Positions 12,432 to 19,265 of a stretch of 34,674 nucleotides of DNA are shown here, piece by piece. The DNA is from a virus: the IMG/VR virus record IMGVR_UViG_3300013110_000395, positions 1-34,674 of that record. The stretch is one strand, 5' to 3'. The position numbers and the translations under genes were made by a program. Position 1 is the stretch's first letter; each line of letters begins with the position of its first letter. The notes below the pieces were generated by a model. It saw only the letters and a list, made by a program, of their open reading frames with translations, ran no database searches and was not told the DNA's origin.

Positions 12432-13760
12432 GTGGAAGTAGATCAAGCAAAGATTGATGCTGCATATAAGTCTGTAGTGAGGACTCGATACCGATGCCTC
12501 ACGCAACTCCCTTACTACGGTGCGCTCGCAATGAGCTTCAAGATAGTTGTCTGTAGTGAGTTTTACGGGAACCCAGTTGACACTGCAGCAACCGATGGGG
12601 CCCATCTCTTCGTGAACCCCGACTACTACATGGGGCTCACCGAGGATGAGAAGCTCGCACTTCTTGTGCATGAAACGTCTCACAAGGCACTCGCCCACCA
12701 TCTTCGCAGGGGTAGGCGTGACCATGAGTTGTGGAACGAAGCAACAGATCATGCTGTCAATCACCTGATCGTGGAGTCTGGACTGAAGCTCGGTGAGGGA
12801 TGGCTGTGTGATCAGAAGTTTAAGGGGTGGAGTGCGGAGAGGGTGTATGGTGAAGTGATGGCCCAGGCGCCCAAGCCCAAGCCCACGGGGGGTGGGGGTG
12901 GCCGTGAGATTGTTAATGATACAACTCAGGGAGCCACCGGCGGCGGCGATGGGGAGGGGAAGGACAAGAAGGATGAGAAGAATAAGGTAGAGAAGGCAGA
13001 GGTCGCTGAGGTTAAGAAGCCCAAGCAGCCCGGTGAAGTATGGGATGCCCGTGATGTGAGCGGTGCAGAACTCAGCAAGGAACAGAAGCACGACGAGATG
13101 CGCAAGCTGCAGTCCGAGATCGTCAACGCAACATCAGTGGCGCGTGATGCAGGCAACTCGACTGGGACATTGCATGAGCGTGCCGTCAATGACATCCTGT
13201 CACCGTCCGCTGGATGGGATTCACTCCTCAAGGATTTCTGGTCTGGATCCGGTGACCCCTACAATGAGACATGGAGCAAGCCCAACCGGAGGTATATCCC
13301 TTCGGGTATATGGGCACCATCCATGGAGAAGGGTGGACTCAACTGGGTTGTAATAGCTATTGATGTTTCCGGATCCATCATGCAGAGGGAGTGCGATGCC
13401 TTCATCAAGCAAATAAATATCATGCGATACGAGATCCCCGCAGAAAGGATCACGCTCCTGCCATTCAATTCTGCAATTCAGGGAAAGCACATCAAGGAGA
13501 TCTACGGTGGAGACGAGGTGCCCAGCAGGTTCAGGGTGGGCGGGGGAACTCGCTTTGAATGTGTAATGAATTGGCTCAAGAGACAAGATCAGGAGCCGGA
13601 CTCCCTAATTATATTTACAGACCTGGGCGACAGTAGGTACGGTGATGAGCCGGAATGCCCTGTGCTTTGGGCGACATCCGAGCCCGTCTACGATGGAAAC
13701 GGGTGGTCGAATCGCCCGCCGTTCGGAGACGTTATCGAAGTGGAGGTTCCCAATGATTGA
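12432..13760 (+). CDS. Metallopeptidase-like plus VWA protein (DUF2201/CobT-like)
   Basis: 442 residues from GTG at 12432, chosen because AAGGAGAACCAA matches the shared leader; the in-frame GTG at 12384 lies upstream of a stable hairpin. The N-terminal domain has a zinc-peptidase motif, VHETSHKALAH (H80, E81, H84), followed by WNEATDHAVNHLI, as in DUF2201. A low-complexity Lys/Glu/Gly linker follows. The C-terminal VWA domain has the metal-binding DVSGS (311-315), GGGTRFE and FTDLGD. VWA/MoxR pairs remodel protein or metal complexes. The next gene overlaps its end by 8 bases. Confidence 0.85.
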   Translation: MEVDQAKIDAAYKSVVRTRYRCLTQLPYYGALAMSFKIVVCSEFYGNPVDTAATDGAHLFVNPDYYMGLTEDEKLALLVHETSHKALAHHLRRGRRDHELWNEATDHAVNHLIVESGLKLGEGWLCDQKFKGWSAERVYGEVMAQAPKPKPTGGGGGREIVNDTTQGATGGGDGEGKDKKDEKNKVEKAEVAEVKKPKQPGEVWDARDVSGAELSKEQKHDEMRKLQSEIVNATSVARDAGNSTGTLHERAVNDILSPSAGWDSLLKDFWSGSGDPYNETWSKPNRRYIPSGIWAPSMEKGGLNWVVIAIDVSGSIMQRECDAFIKQINIMRYEIPAERITLLPFNSAIQGKHIKEIYGGDEVPSRFRVGGGTRFECVMNWLKRQDQEPDSLIIFTDLGDSRYGDEPECPVLWATSEPVYDGNGWSNRPPFGDVIEVEVPND

Positions 13761-14322
13761 CAATGTATGCAATAAGCATGGAAGTAAAAAGATTTGGGTG
13801 AAGGATAAGTCTAGATCCAGGGGCGGTAAGTGGAGGTGTCGGGAATGTTCCCGTGAATCATCCAGGAAATGGAAAGACAATAACCCCGGAGTAAACCTTA
13901 TTCACAGGAGGAGTTGGGTGTCTAAAAACATTGACAAGGTAAAGGAGTACAACAAGGAATACAGCCTGCAGTGGCGCAAAGATAATCGTGAATACTCCAG
14001 GTTGTATGCCTCCGTCCAACGCACGATCAAGCCATGGCTTGAGCGGGAGAGGGGGGCGAGGCGGAGGGCACGCAAGAGTGGTTCCTTGTGTAGCCACTGC
14101 TGTGGCGATGGTTACCGTGCGGCAGCGTCCGGAACATGCTACGTGTGTGTAAAGAAGCCAGCAACACAGACTGATCATGTCATGCCCCTGGCTATGGGTG
14201 GACGCCACTGCACCATTAACTTCAAGGGGATCTGTCCGGAATGTAACAGGGCTAAGTATTGTACCGTGTGGCCTGGGCATCCGGACTGGCAGAAATTTCT
14301 CTCAACCAGAAGAGCCGGATAA
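13753..14322 (+). CDS. HNH endonuclease with N-terminal zinc motif
   Basis: 189 residues, ATG at 13753, GGAGG upstream, overlapping the VWA stop. The C-terminal HNH domain shows CYVC (129-132), the catalytic TDHVMPL (H142), N156 and CPEC (161-164). The N-terminus has a second cysteine/histidine cluster (C6, H9, C29, C32) and the centre is a long basic helix (WRKDNREYSR...RARRRARKSG) for DNA contact. This resembles free-standing phage homing or nicking HNH enzymes; it may be a mobile gene lodged behind the MoxR/VWA module. Confidence 0.85.
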   Translation: MIDNVCNKHGSKKIWVKDKSRSRGGKWRCRECSRESSRKWKDNNPGVNLIHRRSWVSKNIDKVKEYNKEYSLQWRKDNREYSRLYASVQRTIKPWLERERGARRRARKSGSLCSHCCGDGYRAAASGTCYVCVKKPATQTDHVMPLAMGGRHCTINFKGICPECNRAKYCTVWPGHPDWQKFLSTRRAG

Positions 14323-14328
14323 TTCCCG

Positions 14329-14372
14329 GCAGCCCCTCTCCCCATTAACCCGGGGGGGTCGCGGGGAGGGGG
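14329..14372 (+). other. GC hairpin upstream of gene at 14392
   Basis: GCCCCTCTCCCC pairs with GGGGAGGGGGGC as 12 pairs including one T-G, enclosing a C/G-rich loop. It is placed between the HNH stop and an AACAGGAGAACTTAAAAATG leader, the same position as the hairpin before the VWA gene. No T-run follows. Confidence 0.6.
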
Positions 14373-14391
14373 GCAACAGGAGAACTTAAAA

Positions 14392-14661
14392 ATGAAACGG
14401 GTAATCCACATAAACCAGCATGTGATAAAGAACAATGCAAAGAAAGGGCTGAGGGAACCAGCCATCACTGTAAAAACATACAAGGGTAACGAGTACGCTC
14501 ACGGGGTCGAGATCCTTGGACCATCCAAGGTTATCTATAGCCCGGACAAGCCGCTGCCGTGCGGTGCTAGGTGCTGGATAGAAACTAAGTCTGATGTGAT
14601 ACTTGACCAGAGCTACAAGCCCGGTTGGACGCAGAGCCTACTCGTATTCGGAGAGGAGTAG
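14392..14661 (+). CDS. Unknown small protein
   Basis: 89 residues: MKRVIHINQHVIKNNAKKGL..., start set by the AACAGGAGAAC leader. Strand-rich pattern (AITVKTYKGNEYAHGVEILGPSKVIYS) suggests a small beta protein. No family recognised. Its end touches the following gene start region. Confidence 0.65.
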   Translation: MKRVIHINQHVIKNNAKKGLREPAITVKTYKGNEYAHGVEILGPSKVIYSPDKPLPCGARCWIETKSDVILDQSYKPGWTQSLLVFGEE

Positions 14662-14665
14662 ATGG

Positions 14666-15031
14666 ATGAGTAAGAATGATTTCAAATGCGGATACTGCAA
14701 CAAGACTCTCGACCAACTCCTGATCAAGAGGTATGGAAAGCGCTACTGCAACTCGACATGCAAGCGAGGCGCAGCTAGGGAGCGCAGGGCCATGGTGAGG
14801 GGGGAGATAAAGAACCTTAAGGATGTAAGGGAGGAGTATGCGAGGAGGTACCCCAACTCTAGAATAAAGCCAGCATGGCCCCACAAATTCGACTCTGATT
14901 TGATATGTGAATTCTGTAAAATACACTGGAGTGAAAACCAGTGTGATAACCAACCAGACTGCACGAATCCGGACGCGGGGAAGCCGATTACGTTCAATGC
15001 GTATGGGAAACCAAAGCTCTTGAAGGTGTAG
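14666..15031 (+). CDS. Zinc-finger protein with two cysteine clusters
   Basis: 121 residues from ATG at 14666, GAGAGGAG upstream. N-terminal CGYC...YCNSTC (residues ~8-30) and C-terminal CEFC...CDNQPDC clusters give two putative zinc sites flanking a basic helix (KRGAARERRAMVRGEIKNLK). Probably nucleic-acid binding. No specific family recognised. Confidence 0.65.
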   Translation: MSKNDFKCGYCNKTLDQLLIKRYGKRYCNSTCKRGAARERRAMVRGEIKNLKDVREEYARRYPNSRIKPAWPHKFDSDLICEFCKIHWSENQCDNQPDCTNPDAGKPITFNAYGKPKLLKV

Positions 15032-15032
15032 T

Positions 15033-15053
15033 ACATTGTGCTAATGTATACAC
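15033..15053. promoter_or_regulatory. Inverted repeat in intergenic space
   Basis: TACATT-GTGCT-AATGTA directly followed by a TGTATACA palindrome, in the 35-base gap between the genes at 14666 and 15067 and just before the GGAGG site. It could be a small operator or a weak RNA hairpin. Confidence 0.35.
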
Positions 15054-15066
15054 ATGGAGGTTTATC

Positions 15067-15315
15067 ATGTCATTTAGTGGATGGAGATTCAAAACAGAAT
15101 GGAATGGGTCCGACGTATGGGCCTACTCCCTTTCTGAACCCCCGGGTAGGAGAGCGGAGATACCCGGACCGGCATCAACTGCTACTGCAGTGGAGTTGGA
15201 CGATGATCTGAAGACAGCTTTCCAACTTGACCAAACCGGAGACGTTAGCAGGCCGAACTCTGTGCTTGTTGACGTTGAATCAGGTGAGATTCTAGAAATA
15301 TTCAAGGAGGTATGA
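15067..15315 (+). CDS. Unknown small protein
   Basis: 82 residues from ATG at 15067, with GGAGG 7 bases upstream. Sequence MSFSGWRFKTEWNGSDVWAYSLSEPPG, then an acidic C-terminal half (VDVESGEILEIFKEV). No family recognised. Confidence 0.6.
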   Translation: MSFSGWRFKTEWNGSDVWAYSLSEPPGRRAEIPGPASTATAVELDDDLKTAFQLDQTGDVSRPNSVLVDVESGEILEIFKEV

Positions 15316-15316
15316 T

Positions 15317-15478
15317 GTGGAACCGTGTCCCATATGCGGCGATAAGAGATGGGTTTCAAACCCGCTCGGAAATTGTATCGAATTTGAACAATGTCAGTGC
15401 GCACGAAAAAATAAACAGGAAGGGGAACCCGATGGAGAGCGAGAAGATTCAGACAACGGAACGAAAGCCGCAGAATAA
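15317..15478 (+). CDS. 53-residue zinc-finger protein in an overlapping frame
   Basis: GTG at 15317 follows AAGGAGG with ideal 6-base spacing and encodes MEPCPICGDKRWVSNPLGNC and then IEFEQCQCARKN. The CPIC...C...CQC arrangement is a convincing zinc site, followed by a hydrophilic tail to a TAA at 15476. It is in a different phase from a longer frame here, whose ATG at 15312 is one base from the same GGAGG. The last 47 bases overlap the start of the ribbon-helix-helix gene. Confidence 0.65.
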   Translation: MEPCPICGDKRWVSNPLGNCIEFEQCQCARKNKQEGEPDGEREDSDNGTKAAE

Positions 15479-15623
15479 TTTGGTACTATCTCTCCCACCC
15501 GGTGAGGATGGAAAGAGAATGAAGGAGTCTCTCCGCAAACTCGCTAGCGAAAACCACAGGAGTTTGAGTAATCAAGTTAGTGTTATCCTTAGGGAATACC
15601 TTAAGGGGGAGAATAGACTTTGA
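15432..15623 (+). CDS. Ribbon-helix-helix (Arc-like) DNA-binding protein
   Basis: 63 residues from ATG at 15432 with AGGAAGGGG upstream. NNLVLSLPPG looks like the DNA-contacting strand and RMKESLRKLASENHRSLSNQVSVILREYL the two helices of an Arc/MetJ-type RHH repressor. RHH dimers bind short palindromes, so it is a candidate regulator within the window, possibly of the palindromic elements (inference only). Confidence 0.7.
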   Translation: MESEKIQTTERKPQNNLVLSLPPGEDGKRMKESLRKLASENHRSLSNQVSVILREYLKGENRL

Positions 15624-15832
15624 GCAAGACAGAAGAGACAAGAGATCAGGAGCTTGGGAAGATGGCACAGTCTGCCCATGAATCTGGAGAGACCCGTGGG
15701 GATATAGAGGAAGCTATTTATGGGAACCTATTCCGCAGCGTGGGAATGGAGCCCGACTTAAAAAGCTGGTCCATCAGGAGAGCAAATGAAATCCTTAAAA
15801 AATCTGGGATTCCCTGGCTTATCGGAGATTAA
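15620..15832 (+). CDS. Unknown small acidic protein
   Basis: 70 residues from TTG at 15620, overlapping the RHH stop, with GGGGGAG 9 bases upstream. Sequence SKTEETRDQELGKMAQSAHE, then DIEEAIYGNLFRSVGMEPDLKSW. Helical. No family recognised. Confidence 0.55.
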   Translation: MSKTEETRDQELGKMAQSAHESGETRGDIEEAIYGNLFRSVGMEPDLKSWSIRRANEILKKSGIPWLIGD

Positions 15833-16058
15833 TTCAATACCGCCAGACCCACACTCAATGGAGTTTGTTGCGTCAAGCATTGCCGGGGCTGCAGATGAAA
15901 GTAAACCACTATGGTTTGTTATCATGCAGAGTGGTAGGTGTATCGCGAGCGGGTCCGGTGGGAAAATAGACTACTACATGTCCATGAATCACATGAACCA
16001 AGAATGTGGTAGTAAGTTGGATGAGTATGAACCTATCCTTTTCCCATCGTTCTTCTGA
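15786..16058 (+). CDS. Unknown small protein, last gene of the early operon
   Basis: 90 residues from ATG at 15786 (CAGGAG upstream), overlapping the previous gene by 47 bases in another frame. Contains PLWFVIMQSGRCIASGSGGKIDYY, a likely beta hairpin. An alternative start is ATG 15858 (MEFVASS). No family recognised. Confidence 0.5.
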   Translation: MKSLKNLGFPGLSEINSIPPDPHSMEFVASSIAGAADESKPLWFVIMQSGRCIASGSGGKIDYYMSMNHMNQECGSKLDEYEPILFPSFF

Positions 16059-16062
16059 ACGC

Positions 16063-16091
16063 TTGACAAACTATGGTTAATGCTCCATAGT
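16063..16091 (+). promoter_or_regulatory. Promoter with embedded operator-like palindrome
   Basis: Perfect -35 TTGACA (16063-16068), 17-bp spacer, -10 CATAGT (16086-16091). The spacer and -10 contain the inverted repeat ACTATGG (16070-16076) / CCATAGT (16085-16091) with 8 bases between the arms, ideally placed for a repressor. Only about 110 bases separate it from a strong terminator. Confidence 0.6.
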
Positions 16092-16135
16092 ATAGGTATG
16101 CCAAGAGGGTAGGTTGCCCATTGGTTCTCCTGTGC

Positions 16136-16166
16136 GGGGGAGGGTCACTCACAGTGGCCCTCCCCC
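16136..16166 (+). terminator. Long GC hairpin upstream of the intrinsic terminator
   Basis: GGGGGAGGG pairs with CCCTCCCCC and continues inward with CACT/AGTG around CAC, about 14 pairs with one T-G. It separates the end of the rightward early operon from the leftward genes. Without a T-run it would not terminate alone. Confidence 0.6.
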
Positions 16167-16175
16167 CTAGGAAAG

Positions 16176-16199
16176 GCCCCGTTTTTACGGGGCTTTTTT
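16176..16199 (+). terminator. Intrinsic terminator
   Basis: GCCCCGT-TTTT-ACGGGGC (16176-16193) followed by TTTTTT (16194-16199) and then CTTTTT. A textbook Rho-independent terminator for rightward transcription, ending the early operon and the candidate small RNA. It overlaps the 3' end of the leftward gene at 16185. Confidence 0.9.
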
Positions 16200-16763
16200 C
16201 TTTTTGTCCCTACCCCACGGACCAATCTGCCGCCGCACTACCTTCCGTGGGTCCAGTGACCCACGGGTGCCAAAGAATCCCGAAAGGGATTCAAGGCAGC
16301 ACAGTAACTCATCAGCTATAGACGCAAGAACTTTCTTGGATGTCGGATACTCGTATACTATTCCGTATATCATCATCATCCTGGAGGCACTGTCCTCCCC
16401 GCAATCGTTTACCACGCGACGATAACTGGATGAGAACGCCATCCTCCTATCAGCAATTGAATTGGCAACTGCGTAGGCCGGTGAGTTTGATGAAGACTCA
16501 AGCGAGAATCCGCTAGTCGTTGCGCCAGACCTTATGAGATCCTCAAGGAATAGGTGCGCAGCTTCGTGATGCGACTGCTCTATCATCTCCATCAGGAACA
16601 TGGCATCAAATATCGTTTGATCAACTACCCTATTTCTCTTTACAAGACCTTTTATGTCAACATCTTCAGAGAGAAAGCCGCGCTTCGATAGCTGCTCTTT
16701 CTTTGGGACCTGGGACAATGCACTGCACCCCTCATTCCAGAAAAGACTCGTCAAATTCACCAC
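16185..16763 (-). CDS. Unknown protein with HEAAH motif downstream of primase
   Basis: 192 residues, GTG at 16763 with GGGAGG very close; the frame overlaps the primase end by 32 bases. SHHEAAHLFLEDL (H66, E67, H70) fits the HExxH zinc-peptidase pattern, but no third ligand is obvious, so it may be fortuitous. The C-terminus is basic and ends DKKKKAP because the frame reads the terminator T-run in reverse. No family recognised. Confidence 0.6.
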   Translation of the reverse strand: MVNLTSLFWNEGCSALSQVPKKEQLSKRGFLSEDVDIKGLVKRNRVVDQTIFDAMFLMEMIEQSHHEAAHLFLEDLIRSGATTSGFSLESSSNSPAYAVANSIADRRMAFSSSYRRVVNDCGEDSASRMMMIYGIVYEYPTSKKVLASIADELLCCLESLSGFFGTRGSLDPRKVVRRQIGPWGRDKKKKAP

Positions 16764-18432
16764 CCTCCCAGCCGAATACCAGTCCCGAGAACACGCCTGA
16801 GTTTGGATTGAATTTCACAGAAGCCTCCCCGGGTCTACCTATCCAAGGGAATCTGGCCTTCCAACACGTAACCTTCGACTTCCCTTCTCCGTCACGGCTA
16901 AGGGTTAGCCCTGAATCTGCCACGTTGTAGAATGCAGAACTACCAGAGATATCGTAACCAACGGGAACGGGTACTGACCCGTCACTTGACCGATACATCT
17001 TGGTGGGGTGTGCGACAAGCCAGACAGCTATCCCCCTCTCGACTGCAAACCCCTTCAATGCGATCAGCAGGGAGTTGATATGCGCAACCCCTGTGGGGTC
17101 ATCCTGCCCCACGGTACCAGTCAGGAAGTTATACGGATCAACCATAAGTAGACGCACGCCATTCCTCAGTACCGCAGCATGGGCACGGTCAAGTACCGAT
17201 GTGATGTCTGTGTCCGACTCATCAATGAAAACAAAACGCTCAGACACCCAGTCTAGGCCAACAGAAAGCTCGTCCTCTGTCATCCTCGACTCACCCATAT
17301 ATGGCTTGCCCATGTACGCAGCCGCCATCTGCAGCATGTGGATCTCGGATGAAGTCTCTGCCGAAAGAACCGCACAGTTCCACTCATGGTCACGGGCAAG
17401 GATAACGGAAAGCCATGTCAGGAACGCAGACTTACCAGATCCGGGTATCCCTGTACATATAGTCAGGGTTTGGGGAAGCACTCGGTAGATCTCGTCTACC
17501 TCAGGTATGCCTGATCCATGCCCCTTCTTAAACCCACCATTGAACAGTGCTACTGCATCCTCCCTGTATTCAGAGGGATCTCGCAGCCCGGATATCGGCC
17601 AGGGAGTAGCCGCCTTGAGACATTCGACCAACGCTTCCTTGCCATCCCTAACCAGTAGGTCGTTCGCATCCTTGCAACCTTCGGGAAATCTTACATTCCA
17701 ACACCTTGCCTTGCCCACCCTCCTCGCAATCTCTTCAGAGAGTATCCTCCCTGGACCGTCCATGTCCGTGGCGAGGATGATCCTATCCGCACCCTCTATA
17801 ACCTTGCCCCACAGGTAGGAGAATTTCTTGGCAGCAGATCCCTTAACCTCTCCAGAGGGTGCACCATTTGGAACACTCGTCGCAAATATCCCAGCCTCCT
17901 CGAACGAAAGTGCATCCAGTTCGCCCTCACAGATGACGAGATCACCGCCGGAGAATTTCTCTATACGCCACAGGGAGCGGGCGCTTCCGGTCTGTGTAAA
18001 GTTTTTCCCCCCGTCCCTCCACTTGACCGCATGACTGCCATCTTCATTGTCGTATCTAAATCCTACGCAGAGAACCTCTCTAGACCTAGACCTGATGTAC
18101 ACCTCACCAGACACAAGACCACAATCTCTCGCCGTGGCCTCGCTAATACCCCTAGAATCCCTCAACCATTCTACGTGCTGCTGACACAATGACTCACCAG
18201 AACTCGGCTCAGAGGTCACCTCATCCAATTCTACGCCTTCCTCATAGTCTATCCTGCCATGAATCTCGCAGTGATGGCAGAAGAACAGGGCAAATTCCCT
18301 GTCAAATGTCAACGATAGTGTCTTCTCGTTCTGCTTACGACGCTCTGGCCCACACTCGGGACAGCGCACCCTCTTGCTGCTGGCACCCGTAGTGCTGCGA
18401 ACCTCTTCCACCACCCCCCTCACACTCTCCAA
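16732..18432 (-). CDS. Primase-helicase (T7 gp4 / Twinkle type)
   Basis: About 566 residues that prime and unwind DNA at the replication fork. Zinc-binding domain CPEC...CHHC (24-27, 52-55); TOPRIM motifs CEGELDAL (168-175) and ATDMDG (221-226); RecA-like helicase with Walker A GIPGSGKS (328-335), SAET, Walker B LLMVDPYN (428-435) and WLVAHPTK. I chose TTG at 18432 since AGGAGG lies exactly 6 bases upstream; ATG at 18462 (MVFIKHRRSD) is the alternative but has no clear ribosome-binding site, and a further upstream start would include a large palindrome. No DNA polymerase gene is visible in the window. Confidence 0.92.
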   Translation of the reverse strand: MESVRGVVEEVRSTTGASSKRVRCPECGPERRKQNEKTLSLTFDREFALFFCHHCEIHGRIDYEEGVELDEVTSEPSSGESLCQQHVEWLRDSRGISEATARDCGLVSGEVYIRSRSREVLCVGFRYDNEDGSHAVKWRDGGKNFTQTGSARSLWRIEKFSGGDLVICEGELDALSFEEAGIFATSVPNGAPSGEVKGSAAKKFSYLWGKVIEGADRIILATDMDGPGRILSEEIARRVGKARCWNVRFPEGCKDANDLLVRDGKEALVECLKAATPWPISGLRDPSEYREDAVALFNGGFKKGHGSGIPEVDEIYRVLPQTLTICTGIPGSGKSAFLTWLSVILARDHEWNCAVLSAETSSEIHMLQMAAAYMGKPYMGESRMTEDELSVGLDWVSERFVFIDESDTDITSVLDRAHAAVLRNGVRLLMVDPYNFLTGTVGQDDPTGVAHINSLLIALKGFAVERGIAVWLVAHPTKMYRSSDGSVPVPVGYDISGSSAFYNVADSGLTLSRDGEGKSKVTCWKARFPWIGRPGEASVKFNPNSGVFSGLVFGWEGGEFDESFLE

Positions 18433-18518
18433 GTCAGACCTCCTGTGTTTTATAAATACCATGGTGACCAATAAATATCTTGCCCGGTGGACTGAACTGT
18501 GCCCCCCGGAAAAATATT

Positions 18519-18536
18519 TATACCCCCGGGGGTATA
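18519..18536. terminator. Perfect 18-bp palindrome TATACCCCC/GGGGGTATA
   Basis: Located between the 96-residue gene and the primase gene, both leftward. On the minus strand it is followed by AATATTTTT, so it can work as an intrinsic terminator or attenuator before the primase gene. The core CCCCCGGGGGTAT is shared with the hairpin at 6140. Confidence 0.65.
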
Positions 18537-18586
18537 CCCCCTCACCCCATAAACTAACCGGCACAACCGGCACAAGCCGCACAGAT

Positions 18587-18877
18587 CTATGGCAGATCGC
18601 GCATCATGGTAACGGTTTGCCGTGTAATACCTCTCTTGACACTATCAGCAAGATTGTCTACAGACTTGAACACATCGAGCAACCACTCACCCTCCCACCC
18701 GGCAAGCTCAGAGATCACATCGAAGTTGGGGGAGAATATAAAGGTGAGGACATCATCCCTTTGCGGGCCCTGGGGTAGCCCGCTTATGTCCACTCCCCCC
18801 AAATCTCTGATAGCTTGAACGATGACAGCCCTTGCGAGTCGCTTGACTCCGGCAACGTCGAGATCCGTATCCTGCAT
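18587..18877 (-). CDS. Unknown phage protein overlapping rusA
   Basis: 96 residues from ATG at 18877. GVKRLARAVIVQAIRDLGG and SPNFDVISELAGWEGEWLLDVFKSV resemble a widespread small phage family (RLAkAVI.QAi.D ... elaG.d) of unknown role often found near replication genes. Its first 94 bases overlap the end of rusA in another frame, so the two proteins share coding DNA. Assignment of the family is from memory of the pattern. Confidence 0.6.
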   Translation of the reverse strand: MQDTDLDVAGVKRLARAVIVQAIRDLGGVDISGLPQGPQRDDVLTFIFSPNFDVISELAGWEGEWLLDVFKSVDNLADSVKRGITRQTVTMMRDLP

Positions 18878-19197
18878 CTTGGATTGTCCCTGTCTAGATT
18901 CCAGATTGACATAACGGCTTTGACCTGACGATCATTCTTGTAAACAAGGCCCTGCAGTAGGTCCATTATGAGGTCAGCACACGCCAAATCAGGACGCCTT
19001 GACGCATACCACACATCAATTCGCACTGCGACATCCCCCTCAATCAAAGGATCCATGATCCCGCATTGATGCCGAAATGTTTCACAGTAATCAAGCGCCT
19101 TCTTCGACTTTATTATACGCGGCTTTCCGCCAACGAACACTATGCGTCTCTGGTTTTTTGCAGATGCAGGCTCACCGATAATTTCAATATCAATCAT
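18784..19197 (-). CDS. rusA: Holliday junction resolvase RusA
   Basis: 137 residues from ATG at 19197 (a TTG at 19215 would add six). RusA dimers cut four-way junctions. The acidic residues sit in RRPDLACADLIMDLLQG (D70, D75, D79) and NDRQV (D89), matching the family pattern. The N-terminal IIGEPASAKNQRR is also typical. The last ~25 residues (STLPESSDSQGLSSFKLSEIW) exceed the usual core and coincide with the overlap with the next gene. It is divergent from the recombination genes at 19266. Confidence 0.9.
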   Translation of the reverse strand: MIDIEIIGEPASAKNQRRIVFVGGKPRIIKSKKALDYCETFRHQCGIMDPLIEGDVAVRIDVWYASRRPDLACADLIMDLLQGLVYKNDRQVKAVMSIWNLDRDNPRCRIRISTLPESSDSQGLSSFKLSEIWGEWT

Positions 19198-19219
19198 GTC
19201 AAAAGAATAGCCCAAGACC

Positions 19220-19247
19220 TATTGACCGCAATGCAAAAGGGGCTAGA
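19220..19247 (+). promoter_or_regulatory. Possible promoter for the recombination operon
   Basis: TTGACC, 16-base spacer and TAGAGT just upstream of the gene at 19266, in the 68-base gap between divergent genes. The GGGGC/GCCCC inverted repeat around the -10 could be an operator or a leader hairpin. The 5' leader would be very short, so this is tentative. Confidence 0.35.
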
Positions 19248-19265
19248 GTGGCCCCAGGAGGACGA

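Larger units (their letters stand above)
16098..16205 (+). ncRNA. Candidate small RNA between promoter and terminator
   Basis: Transcription from the 16063 promoter would start near 16098 and stop near 16205. The product would hold a 5' segment with GGGTAGGTTGCCC, a long hairpin at 16136-16166 and the terminator hairpin. There is no useful coding frame: the only ATG, at 16099, is followed by a stop after four codons. A regulatory RNA, or an anti-termination or timing element, is inferred. Confidence 0.45.

Noticed and set aside
11286-13091. 601-codon open frame on the minus strand opposite the MoxR and VWA genes
   Set aside because: The plus strand encodes complete, motif-bearing proteins here; the antisense frame has no domain, no ribosome-binding site and a composition expected from the complement of third-position-biased codons.
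15312-15431. N-terminal 40 codons of a longer RHH protein
   Set aside because: ATG 15312 is one base from GGAGG, while a different frame from GTG 15317 has ideal spacing and zinc-binding cysteines; the RHH fold is fully encoded from 15432.
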